Source: Bacillus sp. FSL K6-3431 (GTDB taxonomy: Bacteria; Bacillota; Bacilli; Bacillales; Bacillaceae_C). From it: a DNA stretch of 64,000 bases. Under the pieces are notes generated by a model. That model ran no database searches. It was given only the letters and a program-made list of their open reading frames with translations, and was not told where the DNA came from. Below, piece after piece: positions 36,974-46,354 of this stretch. The DNA lies in NCBI RefSeq assembly GCF_038002605.1, contig NZ_JBBOCT010000001.1, forward strand, positions 5,084,001 through 5,148,000, given 5' to 3'. The position numbers and the translations under genes are program-made. The first letter of the stretch is position 1. Each line of letters begins with the position of its first letter.

Positions 36974-38146
36974 ATGAAATCATCTGGAAAGATATTATTT
37001 TATGTAGTAACAATGATGTATTGGTTTTCGATGTATACATATGTGCCAATACTTTCTCCATATGTAGAACATCTTGGTGGATCTATTTTTATGATTGGTC
37101 TCGTAGTTGGAAGCTATGGATTTACTCAGCTTCTTGTTCGAATACCGTTGGGGATTTGGTCGGATCGGATTGGTAAGCGCAAGCTGTTTATTATTGCTGG
37201 GATCGCATGTGCAGTATTAAGTAGTTTAGGTCTAGCATTGACTTCAAACGTTTGGGTGATTTTTGGTTTTCGCTCACTTGCTGGAGTTGCTGCAGCAAGT
37301 TGGGTGGCTTTTACTGTTTTATTCGCAAGCTATTTTGATCCAGATGAGGCACCAAAAGCGATGGGAATTATTAGTTTTTACACAAGTATGGGGCAGATGG
37401 CCGCAACGACAATTGGTGGATTCTTAGCTGAATATATTAGTTGGAGTGCCCCGTTTTATATGGGAGCTTTGGTTGGTTTAATTGGTTTAATTCTTGCATT
37501 GAAACTCGTTGAGCAGCCCGCAGAAGTTAAAAAGAAACCTGTTGAAGTGAAAGATCTTATAAAAATGGGTGGGGAAAAGTTATTATTATCTGTTTCATTA
37601 CTAGCTATTATCGTGCAGTGTATCACATTTACAACCATGTTTGGCTTTACACCGCTACATGCGGTGACCTTAGGAGCATCCAATGCTGATTTAAGCATCT
37701 TAACTTTATTATCTACTTTGCCAAATGCGATAGCTGGATATATGAGCGGAAGTTTTTTTGTCCGAAGATTAGGTGAAAGACAAACTATTTTGCTTGGATT
37801 TTTAGCTGCTGCGATATGTACGATCATTCTACCTTTTACAAATAGCTTTACCTTGCTAGTAATTACACAGGCATTTAATGGATTTGCTCAAGGATTGATG
37901 ATGCCAGTATTGATGGGGCTTGCCATTCAATCTGTAAGCGAAGAAAGAAGGGCTTCAGCTATGGGCTTTTTCCAAGCATTATATTCACTTGGAATGTTCG
38001 GTGGTCCATTTATCGCGGGATGGATCGGAGAGTATGCTAGTCTCTCAAGCGGTTTTATCATGATTGGCTGTCTAAGTTTCATTGGTGCTATTTTATGTTA
38101 CAAGTGGATGCCAAATAGTAATTTAAAGCATAAATTGGGTAATTGA
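36974..38146 (+). CDS. MFS transporter, DHA1-like
   Basis: 390 residues, 12 predicted membrane helices. Motif A is clear in loop 2-3 (GIWSDRIGKRKLFI) and partly in loop 8-9 (VRRLGERQTI). The central loop (EQPAEVKKKPVEVKD) is short and charged. AAGGAGG precedes the ATG. Probably a proton-coupled exporter; neighbours give no clue to substrate. Confidence 0.85.
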   Translation: MKSSGKILFYVVTMMYWFSMYTYVPILSPYVEHLGGSIFMIGLVVGSYGFTQLLVRIPLGIWSDRIGKRKLFIIAGIACAVLSSLGLALTSNVWVIFGFRSLAGVAAASWVAFTVLFASYFDPDEAPKAMGIISFYTSMGQMAATTIGGFLAEYISWSAPFYMGALVGLIGLILALKLVEQPAEVKKKPVEVKDLIKMGGEKLLLSVSLLAIIVQCITFTTMFGFTPLHAVTLGASNADLSILTLLSTLPNAIAGYMSGSFFVRRLGERQTILLGFLAAAICTIILPFTNSFTLLVITQAFNGFAQGLMMPVLMGLAIQSVSEERRASAMGFFQALYSLGMFGGPFIAGWIGEYASLSSGFIMIGCLSFIGAILCYKWMPNSNLKHKLGN

Positions 38147-38469
38147 TATATATTGGAAGAGCACATGGTAGAGTGCTAGTATTTTAACTATACATGAATA
38201 ACGCTGTTTACCGGTTTTGCTGCTTTTTTATGAAAGTGATATCTAACCTTAATTTAAAGGTAACTTAGTCATCCTATTGGTATAGACTAGAAAGTTTAGT
38301 GAAGTCAGGAATAATGTAGTAAAGGAAGTAAAGAGTTATGATCCAAAAGTGTATTCTTTTGATTCAATTAATTCGAAAATACTGACAGAAGTTTAGAAGT
38401 AATTTAAAATGAAGTAAATAAAATACAATGGAAATTACCACAAAAATATATTAAAAGATACTATTTCGT
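38147..38469. other. Interval before the metallophosphoesterase gene
   Basis: 323 A/T-rich bases. Nothing recognisable: no open frame with a ribosome binding site and no strong terminator after the MFS gene. Confidence 0.5.
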
Positions 38470-39831
38470 GTGTTTTATTGTATTAAAGGAGAGGAAAACA
38501 TTATTACTTCAAAGCCGATAGAAAAACCTATACTTCAGTTTGTTGCAATGTCAGATATACATGTAGGATCACATAAAAAATGTGATGCAAGATTCGAAAG
38601 TTTTTTTGACACAATCGCGTCGATCTTTCCGCAACCTGACGCCATATTAATAGTAGGAGATATGATCAACGACAATGGTTTTGATAAACCGGATGATCAT
38701 AAAATTGTAAAAGAAATACTTCAATATAATTTATCAAGAAAAAGTATGACAAATACAAAAATACAGCTAGCAATTGGTAACCACGATGCAAGTGTTGCAA
38801 AATTGCAAGAGCATTACCCAGCTAGGTGGTTTACGAGCCATAATAATGGATACTATGAGACACAAATTGGGGGGTATCCTTTCATTTTCCTAAATGGAAA
38901 TAATTATAATGGAGATATGGAGCAACGAAATTGGTTGAGTGGTAGATTAGCCGGAATTACATCAGATCCAAATAACAGAAATAAACCTATTTTTGTAAAC
39001 GTGCATCAACCGATTTCTGAGACTGTAATGGACGGTCAACAATCTTCCAATCCAAATTTATATACTGATCTCCAAGATTATCCGCAAGTTATCACTCTTT
39101 CTGGTCATTCGCATTATAATATAAATGATGGTCGTTCGATCTATCAGAAAGATTTTACTTCTCTTAATCTGGGCTCTATGTCCTATATAGAGTGTGAGCA
39201 AGGATACAAATCTATCACCGATGCAGGATTAGCTGATAGATTTGAATTCCCTGTATCTCAAGCCTTGTTTATAGAAGTTTTCAAGAACCGGGTAGAGGTA
39301 GACAGAGTCTCGTTAAATGCAGATCACGGTGATATTTATATAGACGGAAAATGGTCTGCAGAACCTCAACCACCATTCATTAGCGCGGGTGTACTTGCGG
39401 GGGAAAAGTGGGTGATTGATTTGAAAGGGAAAGCCAATGGAGAAATAAGATGCAATTTCAAGTATACACTCGTAGATAGAAATAAAATAACTACTCCATT
39501 TAGAGGAAATAGACAACTTAAAATTGAAAATCTAAATGCCGTTCCTAAATTAGTCCTTTTACAAGTTAAAGATGACCAAGTGGTCCATCATTATGAGGTG
39601 AAGGTACAAAAAGAAAGTACTGGCTCTATAGTAAACAGTTTAAAAGTATTTTCTGATTATATGTTTTCACCAATTCCTGATAAGTTGAGAATACCCCTAG
39701 AAGGTCTAAAACCTCGAACAAATTATAAGGTGGAAGTTACTGCTGTTGATTGTTATGGTAATAAATCATCGTCTATTAAAGAGACTTTTAAAACAGGGAA
39801 TACGAGCGTTCCGTCAAACATCAAGAAGTAA
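38470..39831 (+). CDS. Calcineurin-like metallophosphoesterase with C-terminal FN3-like domain
   Basis: 453 residues if read from GTG 38470. Metal-binding motifs in order: MSDIHVG (Asp, His), VGDMINDNG (Asp), GNHD (Asn, His), VHQP (His) and SGHSHYN (two His), all intact. The last ~95 residues resemble a fibronectin type III fold (LRIPLEGLKPRTNYKVEV...DCYGN). No signal peptide. The GTG has no ribosome binding site; the only good one, AAAGGAGAGG, points to an ATT codon at 38500 in frame, which would give 443 residues. Substrate unknown. Confidence 0.82.
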   Translation: MFYCIKGEENIITSKPIEKPILQFVAMSDIHVGSHKKCDARFESFFDTIASIFPQPDAILIVGDMINDNGFDKPDDHKIVKEILQYNLSRKSMTNTKIQLAIGNHDASVAKLQEHYPARWFTSHNNGYYETQIGGYPFIFLNGNNYNGDMEQRNWLSGRLAGITSDPNNRNKPIFVNVHQPISETVMDGQQSSNPNLYTDLQDYPQVITLSGHSHYNINDGRSIYQKDFTSLNLGSMSYIECEQGYKSITDAGLADRFEFPVSQALFIEVFKNRVEVDRVSLNADHGDIYIDGKWSAEPQPPFISAGVLAGEKWVIDLKGKANGEIRCNFKYTLVDRNKITTPFRGNRQLKIENLNAVPKLVLLQVKDDQVVHHYEVKVQKESTGSIVNSLKVFSDYMFSPIPDKLRIPLEGLKPRTNYKVEVTAVDCYGNKSSSIKETFKTGNTSVPSNIKK

Positions 39832-40014
39832 ATGGAGATTTCCAATCATTTAAGCAATGATGAAGAAAAGAAAGTAGTTTTAAGTACATAATGAAGTCGA
39901 AAAATTCGCTAGTATAGATTAAACCATCAATTATTATAGGAAAACTATAGTAATAAAAGAATTTTTAGTCTTATTAATGTATACAAAATAAGGAGTAATT
40001 CAGGAGGAAAACTA

Positions 40015-41085
40015 ATGAACAAACTACTGATGAAAGCAGCAGTGCTTAATAAGCCCCAATCAATTGAAATAAAAGAAATTACTATTCCAGAGCCCAAAAG
40101 TAATGAGGCATTATTAAAAGTTCATTGTATTGGTATATGTGGATCGGATTTGCATTATTATGAACATGGAAGAATTGGGCGGTATGTGGTAGAAAAGCCA
40201 ATCATTTTAGGGCATGAAGTATCTGGAACAGTGGTGAAAGTTGGATCTGAAGTTACAGACTTAAAAGTAGGGGATCGGGTTGCAGTTGAACCAGGAATTC
40301 CTTGTGGGCAATGTGAATATTGCCGATCTGGTCGATATAATCTTTGTGATGAAGTAGAATTTATGGCTACACCGCCATTTGATGGAGCTTGGGCAGAATA
40401 TGTCACAGTTAGAAGCGATTTCTTATTTAAACTTCCAGATCATGTAAGTTATGAAGAGGGGGCACTAATTGAACCTTTGTCTGTTGGCTTTCATGCAATG
40501 AGAAGAGGAAAAGTAGGTCCTGGAGATCGTTTAATCATTACTGGTTTGGGACCAATAGGATTGTTAACTATTGAAGCCGCTAAAATGTTTGGTGTAACAG
40601 AAATATACGGAAGTGATGTGGTCGGTTTTAGAAGAGAGCTCGCTATGCAGATGGGAGCTAAGGGTGTAATCGATCCATCTAAAGGATTCGTTCAGGATCA
40701 GTTAGAGGAATTGAGTGGTGAGAAAGGATTGGATGTGCTGATTGAAACTTCTGGAAATGCCCACGCTATAAGTGAAACGATCAAGTTGGTAAAGCGTGGA
40801 GGTAGGATTGTGTATGTTGGTTTACCGATAGCTGATAGTATTCCAATGGACATGACTTGGATGATTGATGCGGAGCTCGATATGGTAGGTGTATTTCGAT
40901 ATGTCAATACATATTCAGATGCTATCAATAGTTTAGGCCATCCTACAGTAGATTTAGAGAAAGTGATTACTGATCGGTACTCATTAGATGACATACAAAA
41001 AGCGATAGACGTAGCCTTGACTGAGAAGGATAAAAGCATCAAAGTGATGATTTATCCGAACCAGGAAGATATGACAAGAAGGTAA
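40015..41085 (+). CDS. Zinc-dependent polyol (sorbitol/xylitol-type) dehydrogenase
   Basis: 356 residues, medium-chain dehydrogenase. Catalytic zinc ligands Cys in CIGICGSDLHYYEHG, His-Glu in GHEVSG, and the second Glu in IEPLSVG. The structural zinc site CGQCEYCRSGRYNLC is present. The NAD-binding GLGPIGLLTIEAAK motif is near 180, with Asp in GSDV following, which favours NAD over NADP. Closest in character to GutB/xylitol dehydrogenases, oxidising a sugar alcohol to a ketose. AGGAGG lies upstream. It is not in an obvious operon. Confidence 0.85.
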   Translation: MNKLLMKAAVLNKPQSIEIKEITIPEPKSNEALLKVHCIGICGSDLHYYEHGRIGRYVVEKPIILGHEVSGTVVKVGSEVTDLKVGDRVAVEPGIPCGQCEYCRSGRYNLCDEVEFMATPPFDGAWAEYVTVRSDFLFKLPDHVSYEEGALIEPLSVGFHAMRRGKVGPGDRLIITGLGPIGLLTIEAAKMFGVTEIYGSDVVGFRRELAMQMGAKGVIDPSKGFVQDQLEELSGEKGLDVLIETSGNAHAISETIKLVKRGGRIVYVGLPIADSIPMDMTWMIDAELDMVGVFRYVNTYSDAINSLGHPTVDLEKVITDRYSLDDIQKAIDVALTEKDKSIKVMIYPNQEDMTRR

Positions 41086-41202
41086 TGCGATCCTTAGTAT
41101 GCTGATGTGCTATATGATCAACAATCCAGTGTGTAACTGAATCTCTCACCTACGAATATAGTGTAGGATTGATATCTATTTTATATTCGGGAGGTGTACA
41201 CA

Positions 41203-42135
41203 ATGGCAATAAAACCGCCTATTCTGCAGCCAGGTGATACGATCGGCATTGTCACTTTGGGGAGCCCGCTGGCTGCAAGCACCATTAATAATAGAATTGA
41301 AATATTGCTGAATTTAGGATTCCAGGTTGAGTTGGGGCAATATGTTTATGCAGAAAATGGTTTTCTAGCTGGTACGAATGAGCAGCGTGCCTTTGATTTA
41401 ATGAATATGTTCGATAATGACCGGGTGAAAATGATACTACCTTCCAGGGGAGGGGTTGGCGTCGCAGGGATACTTCCTTATCTGGACTATTCCTTTATTC
41501 AAAGTCACCCGAAGATATTATCCGGGTACAGTGACATTACGGTATTATTGAATGTGCTGTCACAGTATGCAAATTTAATTACGTTCCATAGTTTGTTGTT
41601 AATTGATTTTACCATGAATACGCCGTCATACAATTATGATCAGTTTTTTGCAGCAACATCAACATTAACTTCTCCCAGGCAAATCCAAAATCCTTCGGGG
41701 ATACCTCAGGTTAGCAGAGTTCCTGGTAATGTGACTGGACAGATTGTTGGTGGAAACCTTACATCATTTGTAGACACACTGGGAACCCCTTATGAAATTG
41801 ATACGAAAAACAGAATCCTGATTCTCGAAGATACTCATGAGCCGATTAATACTGTCTATCGGTATATGGAAGCACTTAAACTGGCGGGTAAATTTCAAGA
41901 TTGTATTGGAATTGTTATGGGACAATGTACGGAATGTCCAATTTCTTATGGAGTATCCTATGAAGAGTTGATAAATGACTTCATCGTGCCGCTTGAAAAA
42001 CCACTGATGACCAATGTTACTACCGCACATGGTGTCTATAAAGCGGCTATTCCTATTGGTGCTACGGTTAATCTGGATACCGTAAATAATACTTTAACAG
42101 TGCTTGAAACAACAGTCAGTCTGTCACCACAGTAA
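41203..42135 (+). CDS. LD-carboxypeptidase family protein (S66)
   Basis: 310 residues from ATG 41203 (GGGAGG upstream; the in-frame GTG at 41194 overlaps it). Serine peptidase of the LdcA/MccF clan. Opening block LQPGDTIGIVTLGSP, Gly-rich LPSRGGVGVAGILPYLDY, nucleophile elbow GYSDIT (Ser) and the Glu/His region ILEDTHEP and TTAHGVYKAAIPIG. Members trim murein tetrapeptides or inactivate microcin C; no signal peptide, so cytosolic recycling is likely. Role here is inferred from family only. Confidence 0.85.
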   Translation: MAIKPPILQPGDTIGIVTLGSPLAASTINNRIEILLNLGFQVELGQYVYAENGFLAGTNEQRAFDLMNMFDNDRVKMILPSRGGVGVAGILPYLDYSFIQSHPKILSGYSDITVLLNVLSQYANLITFHSLLLIDFTMNTPSYNYDQFFAATSTLTSPRQIQNPSGIPQVSRVPGNVTGQIVGGNLTSFVDTLGTPYEIDTKNRILILEDTHEPINTVYRYMEALKLAGKFQDCIGIVMGQCTECPISYGVSYEELINDFIVPLEKPLMTNVTTAHGVYKAAIPIGATVNLDTVNNTLTVLETTVSLSPQ

Positions 42136-42381
42136 AGTCTGAGATGTCTTAAGCTAGTGTTGTTGTCGTATAAGTAGGTAATTTACCATATGTTAATTGG
42201 AGTTTATTTCCTCTGATCAACAAATAATGATAACCCTTATATTATTGACCCAAAAGGTAAATAGGTTCCTTTATTAAGACGGGCAGTCTCCTACCCAAAC
42301 CAAAATACTTTGCACCTACTCCTTTTTCCCATATGATGTAGGTATTGATTTATACTTGACAACATATAAAAGGTGATAATA

Positions 42382-43734
42382 ATGACAGAAAAGCTGAGGA
42401 AACCTTGGCTATTTATTTTAACAATTGGGCTTGGAACATTACTTAATCCTTTAAATTCATCCATGATTTCGGTGGCATTAACACGATTGCAGCATGAATT
42501 TTCGCTAACATTTGCTGATGCCACCTGGTTGATCTCTATTTTTTACCTCGCTAGTGCTGCAGGGCAACCAGTGATGGGGAAATTAAGTGATATGTTTGGC
42601 CCGAAAAAGCTTTTTTTAGGTGGCCTTATTATTGTAGCTGCAACATCCATGTTGGCACCATTTTCACCAAACTATCCCTTTTTATTGGGATGCAGGGCAT
42701 TACAGGCGATCGGAAGTTCGACTCTATTTCCTAGTGGAATGAGTATGGTTCGAACCCATATTACAAAGGGACAAGGGAAGGCACTGGCTGTGTTGTCAAT
42801 TTTTGCTTCAACATCTGCCGCATTTGGTCCTTCAATTGGTGGATTTCTCATATCGTCCTGGGATTGGGCAGCTATTTTTATTATTAACTTTCCATTTATT
42901 GTACTGTCCTTTGTAATGGCTATTTTTATTTTGCCTAATACAGGTCAAGGGAAGTTTGAGTTAAAGCGAATTGATTTCGTGGGAATCAGTTTATTTACTA
43001 TATCAATTATAGGATTAATATTATTTTTATTGTCACTCGATCATCATATTCGATGGTGGGCATTGATCGTTTTTTCAGTGGGAATTGTAGGATTTTACTT
43101 TTATGAACTCAAACATCAAGATCCCTTTATTGATATGAAGGCGTTAAAGACAGATCATAATGTTACATTCATTTACTTGCAGTTCATGAGTATTAATCTG
43201 ATATATTATTGCTACTTTTTTGGATTCCCAACGTTTTTACAACAAGTTCGGCATTACAGTGAACTGCATACTGGGTTAATTATGCTGGCTTTGGCAGGTT
43301 TTGGGGTGATTGTTTCACCACTCGCAGGCCGTATGATTGATATTTACGGTTCAAAACTGCCAATGGTTATCGGGGCAACCTTGCTGTTAATTGGTACGGG
43401 TTTATTATTAACCTATCATGAATCCTCGCCACTTATTTGGTTGCTTGTCATTATGGCAGTACTTGGAATGAGTAATGGCTTTAATAATCTCTCGATGCAG
43501 ACAGCTCTTTATGAACATGTCAGACCGGAGGACACGGGTTCGGCATCAGGTCTATTTCAAACCAGTCGGTATCTTGGTTCCATTTTATCCTCCAGCTTAC
43601 TAGGTTTGACATTTAATCGTCATTTGGATGTTGCAAATCTTCATATCGTAGCGATTGTATGTTTTATCTTCTGTATTTTTGTACTTGCTTTAGCATTAAG
43701 GCTGCCGGGCCGAATACAAGTAAAAGATCACTAA
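42382..43734 (+). CDS. MFS multidrug-type transporter (DHA2/EmrB-QacA-like)
   Basis: 450 residues from ATG 42382 (AAAAGGTG upstream). 12-14 membrane helices. LNPLNSSMISVALTRLQHEF in helix 1 is the family opening, GKLSDMFGPKKLFLGG is motif A, and RALQAIGSSTLFPSGMSMV and ASTSAAFGPSIGGFLIS (antiporter motif C-like) are present. Predicted drug/proton exporter. It stands alone and is followed by a strong hairpin. Confidence 0.87.
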   Translation: MTEKLRKPWLFILTIGLGTLLNPLNSSMISVALTRLQHEFSLTFADATWLISIFYLASAAGQPVMGKLSDMFGPKKLFLGGLIIVAATSMLAPFSPNYPFLLGCRALQAIGSSTLFPSGMSMVRTHITKGQGKALAVLSIFASTSAAFGPSIGGFLISSWDWAAIFIINFPFIVLSFVMAIFILPNTGQGKFELKRIDFVGISLFTISIIGLILFLLSLDHHIRWWALIVFSVGIVGFYFYELKHQDPFIDMKALKTDHNVTFIYLQFMSINLIYYCYFFGFPTFLQQVRHYSELHTGLIMLALAGFGVIVSPLAGRMIDIYGSKLPMVIGATLLLIGTGLLLTYHESSPLIWLLVIMAVLGMSNGFNNLSMQTALYEHVRPEDTGSASGLFQTSRYLGSILSSSLLGLTFNRHLDVANLHIVAIVCFIFCIFVLALALRLPGRIQVKDH

Positions 43735-44137
43735 TCTCCCATTGATGATAGAAATCATTGTGTAGTTGATGAATAAACCCCCGATTCCCTTTAAAGGAAT
43801 CGAGGGTTATCCATTTATTGCTTTCCATCGTGTCTGCAAATCTCCATATTTTTTTAGCTATTTCCCTGGCCTCTGATTCATTGGTCAGCGACTATAGAAT
43901 CATTCTATGGATGGTAATTTTTTTTTTGATTTGGCTATGTTAATCAATATCACGGATTAGAAGATATTTGGTTCATTCTGAGAAAATGCAGTTTTCAGCA
44001 TAGTTAAAAAGAGCCGAAGACCAACAGCATCATATTACATAGCTTTTGAAAGAAGAATCACAATAAAATTTTATATATTTTATGCTATCATGTAATAAGA
44101 AGAACAGTATATTGAAAAAATAGTGTAGGTGAGAAAA
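43735..44137. other. Interval between MFS gene and LacI regulator gene
   Basis: About 400 bases with the MFS terminator hairpin and then A/T-rich sequence. No open frame with a ribosome binding site. Confidence 0.5.
43772..43810 (+). terminator. Hairpin after the DHA2 transporter gene
   Basis: ATAAACCC-CGATTCC/GGAATCG-GGGTTAT with a 7-nt loop; the following CCATTTATTG is a weak T tail. Confidence 0.65.
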
Positions 44138-45172
44138 GTGAAAGTAACAGCAAAAATGATTGCGGAAGAACTAGGAGTTTCAACAGCAACTGTCGATCGT
44201 GTCTTAAATAACAGGAAAGGTGTTAGTGTGAAAACAATCAAGAGGGTTAAAAGAAAAGCAGAAGAATTAGGGTATAAACCAAATACTGCTGCGAAATATC
44301 TAGCGACTCAAAAGAAAACCAAGGTAGCTTTTATTTTACCGATCGTACCTAATTACTTTTGGGATGAAATCGAATCTGAAATAAGCAAAGCAGCGCAAGT
44401 ATATGAAAATTTTGGTTTTGAGGTACAAATATTTAGAATAGATACGATTCCAAAAGAAATACAAATTCAGTTTATTAAAAGAATAATAGATCAAAACTCT
44501 TACGATGCACTCGTTATTTCGCCTCATGATGCAGATCCTTATACTGATGTGATAAACGAAGGTGTAATAAAAGGGCTTCCTATATTCACTTTGAATAATG
44601 ATGTGCCTCTGAGTAAAAGAATTTCATTTGTTGGTGGAGATTATTATCGGGCAGGATTTTTAGCAGCTGAATTAGTTCATTTGTTTTCAAAAGAATTAAA
44701 AGACGTAGTAATTATTAGGGAAGATGAAGATACCTTTCAAATGACCAATAAAGAAAAAGGATTTAGAGATTATTATAATTCTAATAAAATCGATATTATG
44801 ATTCATACATTACCTGTTAAGAGTGATAACATCCAGTTAGATGAGGAGTGGAAAAAAGAGGAATTAAAAAAGAGCACTGCAATATATGTTGCCAATGGTA
44901 TTCTGGGGGACATAGCAGAATATGTAAATGAAGAAGAGTATGACGATGATAAAATATTAATTGGTCATGATATGAGTGAAAAGATTAATAATTTTCTACA
45001 AAAGAAAGTAATCAAGGCTGTTATTTGTCAAGATCCATCGAGTCAAGCAATGATTACTGTAAAAAACGTTTTTAACTACTTATTATTAGAAGAAAGAAGT
45101 GAAACGACAGAAACCATTATAAAACTTGAAATTGTTACACCATCGAATGCTAGGTACTATATTTTTCAATAA
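44138..45172 (+). CDS. LacI-family transcriptional regulator
   Basis: 344 residues from GTG 44138 (AGGTGAG upstream; the GTG at 44129 in frame overlaps that site). N-terminal helix-turn-helix TAKMIAEELGVSTATVDRVLNNRKGVS, hinge helix near KPNTAAKYLA, then a periplasmic-binding-protein effector domain (FILPIVPNYFWDEIE, ISPHDADPY, FVGGDYYRAGFLAAELV). The effector domain is of the ribose-binding type, so a free sugar is the likely ligand. It lies directly upstream of the Gfo/Idh-ABC operon and probably represses it. Confidence 0.9.
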   Translation: MKVTAKMIAEELGVSTATVDRVLNNRKGVSVKTIKRVKRKAEELGYKPNTAAKYLATQKKTKVAFILPIVPNYFWDEIESEISKAAQVYENFGFEVQIFRIDTIPKEIQIQFIKRIIDQNSYDALVISPHDADPYTDVINEGVIKGLPIFTLNNDVPLSKRISFVGGDYYRAGFLAAELVHLFSKELKDVVIIREDEDTFQMTNKEKGFRDYYNSNKIDIMIHTLPVKSDNIQLDEEWKKEELKKSTAIYVANGILGDIAEYVNEEEYDDDKILIGHDMSEKINNFLQKKVIKAVICQDPSSQAMITVKNVFNYLLLEERSETTETIIKLEIVTPSNARYYIFQ

Positions 45173-45226
45173 TTATAAAAAAACAAATAAATGATTGACG
45201 TACATCGAAAAATCTATTAAGCTATA

Positions 45227-45244
45227 AATGTAAAACGCTTACTT
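45227..45244 (+). promoter_or_regulatory. cre-like / LacI-family operator upstream of the sugar operon
   Basis: AATGTAAAACGCTTACTT has a GTAA...TTAC symmetry around a central CG but misses the cre consensus by about two bases in either register. CcpA or the upstream LacI protein could bind. Confidence 0.4.
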
Positions 45245-45340
45245 TTGTTTAAGATGAAATTATCAGTATTTCTTCTTTTTTTTAAGAATAAAATGACATA
45301 CGTACATCATTATTTAGAAGAGTCAGAAAGGGGACTTGTT

Positions 45341-46339
45341 ATGATTAAATTAAAAGTAATTCAAGTAGGTACAGGAGGTTTTGGTACGTCTTGGCTAGAA
45401 ATATTGGATAATTTTGAAGACGTGGAATTAGTGGGAGTTGTTGATCTGAACCCTGATAATCTCAAAAATGCGAAAGGATTGATAAAAAATAGCAAGGTAG
45501 AGTACTTTACTGATTATTTAGAAGCGTTTTCAAAAGTAAAGGCAGATATTGCTGTCATCATCACCCCTCCACAAACACATAAAAAATTAGCATTAGACGC
45601 ATTAGAAAGTAATTTAAATGTATTCATGGAAAAACCGATTGCACACACCTTGGATGATGCAACAGAGTTACTAGAAAAATCAAAGCAGTATCAAAAGTTT
45701 GTGATGATAAGTCAAAATTATCGTTGGAGACCTGAAATAGAAGCAGTTAAAAAAGCTGTCCAAGAAGAAGTTGTTGGAAAAATTGAATATGTTGAATGGA
45801 ATTTCAGGCGTGCTACAAAATTTGGAGGATGGCGAGATCAATACAAAGAAATTCTTATTGAGGATATGAGTATTCACCATTTTGACTTAATGCGTCACAT
45901 ACTAGGAGTTGAAGCATCCACAGTTTATGCGAAAAGTATGAAACCTACTTGGAGTTGGTTTAATGGGAATAGTACTGCCACTGTCATTATGAAGTTTGAG
46001 GACATACTCATTAATTACTTTGGAAGCTGGGTAACGAGAGGTAAAGAAACGCCATGGAATGGAGAGTTTAAGCTAGTAGGGGAAAAAGGTGTTATAGAAT
46101 TAAATGATGATATTCCTACAATAACATTTGAAGATGGATCATCCAAAGAACTAAAGTTAGTTTCAATGGAGTATGAAGACCGTGAGTATTCATTTTATGA
46201 AATGACAAAAGCGATTAAAGAAAATAGAAAACCTATAACGGACTTAGCAGACAATATTAATAGTTTTGCTATAGTGGGTGCTGCTCTAGAGTCAATAAAA
46301 CAGGAAAAAGAAATTGAACTAAAGTCTCTATTAAAGTAA
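45341..46339 (+). CDS. Gfo/Idh/MocA-family oxidoreductase
   Basis: 332 residues from ATG 45341 (GAAAGGGG upstream). The frame is open back to 45245, but those codons are hydrophobic and non-homologous. N-terminal Rossmann fold with VGTGGFGTSW, the family motif MEKPIAHT (Lys-Pro near the active site) and ISQNYRWRP; the C-terminal domain carries EDMSIHHFDLMRHILG, where His is the usual catalytic position. Oxidises or reduces a sugar or sugar derivative with NAD(P). First gene of the transporter operon. Confidence 0.85.
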   Translation: MIKLKVIQVGTGGFGTSWLEILDNFEDVELVGVVDLNPDNLKNAKGLIKNSKVEYFTDYLEAFSKVKADIAVIITPPQTHKKLALDALESNLNVFMEKPIAHTLDDATELLEKSKQYQKFVMISQNYRWRPEIEAVKKAVQEEVVGKIEYVEWNFRRATKFGGWRDQYKEILIEDMSIHHFDLMRHILGVEASTVYAKSMKPTWSWFNGNSTATVIMKFEDILINYFGSWVTRGKETPWNGEFKLVGEKGVIELNDDIPTITFEDGSSKELKLVSMEYEDREYSFYEMTKAIKENRKPITDLADNINSFAIVGAALESIKQEKEIELKSLLK

Positions 46340-46354
46340 AGGGGTTAGTAAAAT

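Noticed and set aside
42136..42381. Possible riboswitch upstream of the DHA2 transporter
   Set aside because: Some short palindromes, but no conserved purine, SAM, guanidine or other known aptamer core.
45245..45340. 32-codon extension of the first Gfo/Idh protein
   Set aside because: Leads with hydrophobic residues unlike the family; the Rossmann motif begins right after ATG 45341 with a good ribosome binding site.
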